Part shown: positions 62,430 to 64,000 of the stretch, piece after piece | How the letters are laid out: every line of letters starts with the position of its first letter | Position numbering within the stretch: the stretch's first letter is position 1 | From: Actinomycetospora lemnae | GTDB taxonomy: Bacteria; Actinomycetota; Actinomycetes; Mycobacteriales; Pseudonocardiaceae | Assembly: GCF_028737315.1 (NCBI RefSeq) | Contig: NZ_JAQZAO010000004.1 | Location: 372,001 to 436,000 of the forward strand | Length of the DNA stretch: 64,000 bases | Direction of reading: 5' to 3' | Program-made: the position numbers and the translations under genes | Notes under the pieces: generated by a model | Seen by the model: the letters and a program-made list of their open reading frames with translations, nothing else | Told to the model about the DNA's origin: nothing | The model's database searches: none

Positions 62430-64000
62430 TCACTCGCCGCGCAGCGACTGACCCTTCTCCGCCTTCTCGACCAGCGAGGCCGGCGGGTTGAAGCGGTCGC
62501 CGTAGGCCTTGGCCAGGATGCGGGCGCGCTCGACGAACCCGGGCAGGCCGCCGGGGTAGCCGTCGATGTACTGCGCCACGCCGCCGGTCCAGGCCGGGAA
62601 GCCGATGCCCATGATCGAGCCGATGTTGGCGTCGGCGATGGTGTGCAGGACACCCTCGTCGAAGCACTTCACGGTCTCGAGGGCCTCGGCGAAGAGCATG
62701 CGCTCCTGCATGTCCTCGAACGGCAGGTCGCCCTTCGCCGCGCCGAACTCCTCGGACAGGCCCGGCCAGAGCCGCACCCGCTTGCCCGACTCGTCGTACT
62801 CGTAGAAGCCGGCGCCCGAGGAACGGCCCTTGCGGCCGAGCTCGACCATCCGGTCGATGATCGCCTCGGAGGGGTGCTCGTTCCAGGTGCCGCCGGACTC
62901 CTCGACGCCCCGGCGGGTCTCCTGGCGGATCTTCTGCGGCAGCGTCAGGGTCAGCTCGTCCATCAGCTGCAGCGGCGGGGCCGGGTAGCCGGCCTGCGAC
63001 CCGGCCTGCTCGATCGACGACGGTGCGGCGCCCTCGCCGAGCATCGCCACGGCCTCGTTGATGAACGTGCCGATGACGCGGCTGGTGAAGAACCCGCGGC
63101 TGTCGGAGACGACGATCGGCGTCTTCTTGATCTGCAGCGCGATGTCGATCGCCTTGGCCAGCGTCGCGTCGCTGGTCTTCTCGCCCTTGATGATCTCCAG
63201 GAGCGGCATCTTGTCGACCGGCGAGAAGAAGTGCAGGCCGATGAAGTCCTCGGGGCGGTCGACGCCCTCGGCGAGGCCGGTGATCGGCAGCGTCGAGGTG
63301 TTCGAGCCGAGGACGGCGTCGGGCGCGAGGTGCGGCAGGATCTCCGCGAAGACCTGCTTCTTGAGGTCGGGGCTCTCGAAGACGGCCTCGATGACGAGGT
63401 CGGCGCCCTGGGCCGCGGACGCGTCCGCGGTCGGCGTGATGCGCGCGAGCACCTCGTCGGCCTTCTCCTGGGTCTGCTTGCCGCGCGAGACGGCCTTCTC
63501 CAGGAGCTTCTGCGAGTAGCCCTTGCCCTTCTCGGCGTTCTCCTGGCTGACGTCCTTGAGGACGACCTCCAGGCCCGCCATCGCGCACGTGTACGCGATG
63601 CCCGCGCCCATCATCCCGGCGCCGAGCACGACGACCTTGCGCGCCGTGTGCTTCTCGTAGCCGTCGGGACGCGAGGCGCCCTTGTTGATGGCCTGCAGGT
63701 CGAAGAAGAAGGCACGGGTCATGTTCGTCGACACCTGGCCGCAGGCGAGGTCGGCGAAGTAGCGCGACTCGATCTGGCCGGCGTTGTCGATGTCGACCTG
63801 CGAGCCCTCGACGGCCGCGCACATGATGTTGTACGGCGCGGGCATCGGGGCGTTCTTCAGCTGCTTGCGCAGGTTGGCCGGGAACGCCGGGAGGTTCGCG
63901 GCGAACTTCGGCGTCGACGGCGTGCCGCCGGGGATCTTGTAGCCCTTGACGTCCCACGGCTGCGCGGCCTCGGGGTTGTCTCTCACCCACTGCTTGGCGC
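62430..64000 (-). CDS. 3-hydroxyacyl-CoA dehydrogenase of a multifunctional beta-oxidation enzyme, cut at window edge
   Basis: At least 523 residues are visible and the frame is open at 64000, so the N-terminus (probably an enoyl-CoA hydratase domain) lies outside. The visible part has VVVLGAGMMGAGIAYTCAMAG for NAD binding, LGSNTSTLPITGLAEGVDRPEDFIGLHFFSPVDKM with the catalytic Glu/His context, and a second dehydrogenase C-terminal domain with MGIGFPAWTGGVAQYID. This matches the FadB-type alpha subunit of the fatty-acid oxidation complex. Its downstream region holds the palindromic repeats. The adjacent racemase-like gene fits branched-chain fatty acid breakdown. Confidence 0.93.
   Translation of the reverse strand, partial: AKQWVRDNPEAAQPWDVKGYKIPGGTPSTPKFAANLPAFPANLRKQLKNAPMPAPYNIMCAAVEGSQVDIDNAGQIESRYFADLACGQVSTNMTRAFFFDLQAINKGASRPDGYEKHTARKVVVLGAGMMGAGIAYTCAMAGLEVVLKDVSQENAEKGKGYSQKLLEKAVSRGKQTQEKADEVLARITPTADASAAQGADLVIEAVFESPDLKKQVFAEILPHLAPDAVLGSNTSTLPITGLAEGVDRPEDFIGLHFFSPVDKMPLLEIIKGEKTSDATLAKAIDIALQIKKTPIVVSDSRGFFTSRVIGTFINEAVAMLGEGAAPSSIEQAGSQAGYPAPPLQLMDELTLTLPQKIRQETRRGVEESGGTWNEHPSEAIIDRMVELGRKGRSSGAGFYEYDESGKRVRLWPGLSEEFGAAKGDLPFEDMQERMLFAEALETVKCFDEGVLHTIADANIGSIMGIGFPAWTGGVAQYIDGYPGGLPGFVERARILAKAYGDRFNPPASLVEKAEKGQSLRGE

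Noticed and set aside
61018-63990. One continuous 990-residue frame that would fuse the CoA-transferase to the beta-oxidation region
   Set aside because: The upstream part is an out-of-frame shadow of the dehydrogenase gene (which reads in a different frame), and the CoA-transferase has its own ATG 62169 with a ribosome binding site.

Overview
This is chromosomal DNA from a high-GC actinomycete, most likely a Pseudonocardiales member (Pseudonocardia-like). The grounds are the extreme GC codon bias, GTG/ATGA start-stop overlaps, BldC, mycothiol-type and DprE2-like proteins, and a gene order that I recall closely matching the Mycobacterium tuberculosis Rv0524-Rv0566c segment (hemL, ccs genes, menA, menD, menG, menJ, polyprenyl synthase, htpX, yajQ). 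The genus call is inference. Nearly all genes are core metabolism; I see no phage, IS element, CRISPR array or defence island.

Layout. 1-3886: three small membrane proteins, then hemL, a histidine phosphatase and a TlpA-type lipoprotein. 3952-10097: a zinc-ribbon protein, a small basic ORF, and the System II cytochrome c maturation operon ccdA-resB-ccsB followed by a MinD/ParA-like ATPase. 10106-14249: strong hairpin, small membrane protein, bldC, DUF4229 protein, menA, and a secreted protein. 14250-24086: menD, then an Mrp Na+/H+ antiporter operon (mrpA with fused MrpB, then C-G), a DUF3592 protein and menG. 24516-25868: menJ. 26026-42355: a complete 14-gene nuoA-N operon for Complex I, followed at once by a long-chain polyprenyl diphosphate synthase. 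43402-47307 (minus): rarD and the 2-oxoacid:ferredoxin oxidoreductase genes korB-korA. 47483-53675: enoyl-CoA hydratase, thioesterase, htpX, Clp-N protein, NDH-2, an Excalibur-domain surface protein and yajQ. 53786-53866: tRNA-Tyr. 54013-64000: VOC protein, mycothiol-dependent-type enzyme, MEDS/HATPase regulator, divergent orphan PII protein, DprE2-like SDR, aldo/keto reductase, XRE regulator, alpha/beta hydrolase, CoA-transferase, and a beta-oxidation multifunctional enzyme cut by the window edge.

How it fits together. The window is dominated by respiratory-chain assembly. It encodes most late menaquinone steps (menA, menD, menG, menJ and the isoprenoid tail synthase), two NADH:menaquinone entry enzymes (Nuo and NDH-2), cytochrome c maturation, heme precursor synthesis (hemL), a ferredoxin-reducing 2-oxoacid oxidoreductase, and a cation/proton antiporter related to Complex I.

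The most notable observations are: a family of palindromic intergenic repeats near 62.25-62.39 kb and a related-looking hairpin at 43.4 kb; many start codons lying 6-8 nt downstream of TANNNT boxes (probable leaderless mRNAs); loss of all N7-cluster cysteines in NuoG; an orphan PII protein with altered effector-binding residues; and an Excalibur protein with a possible non-LPXTG anchor. I found no clear, wholly new biological system.
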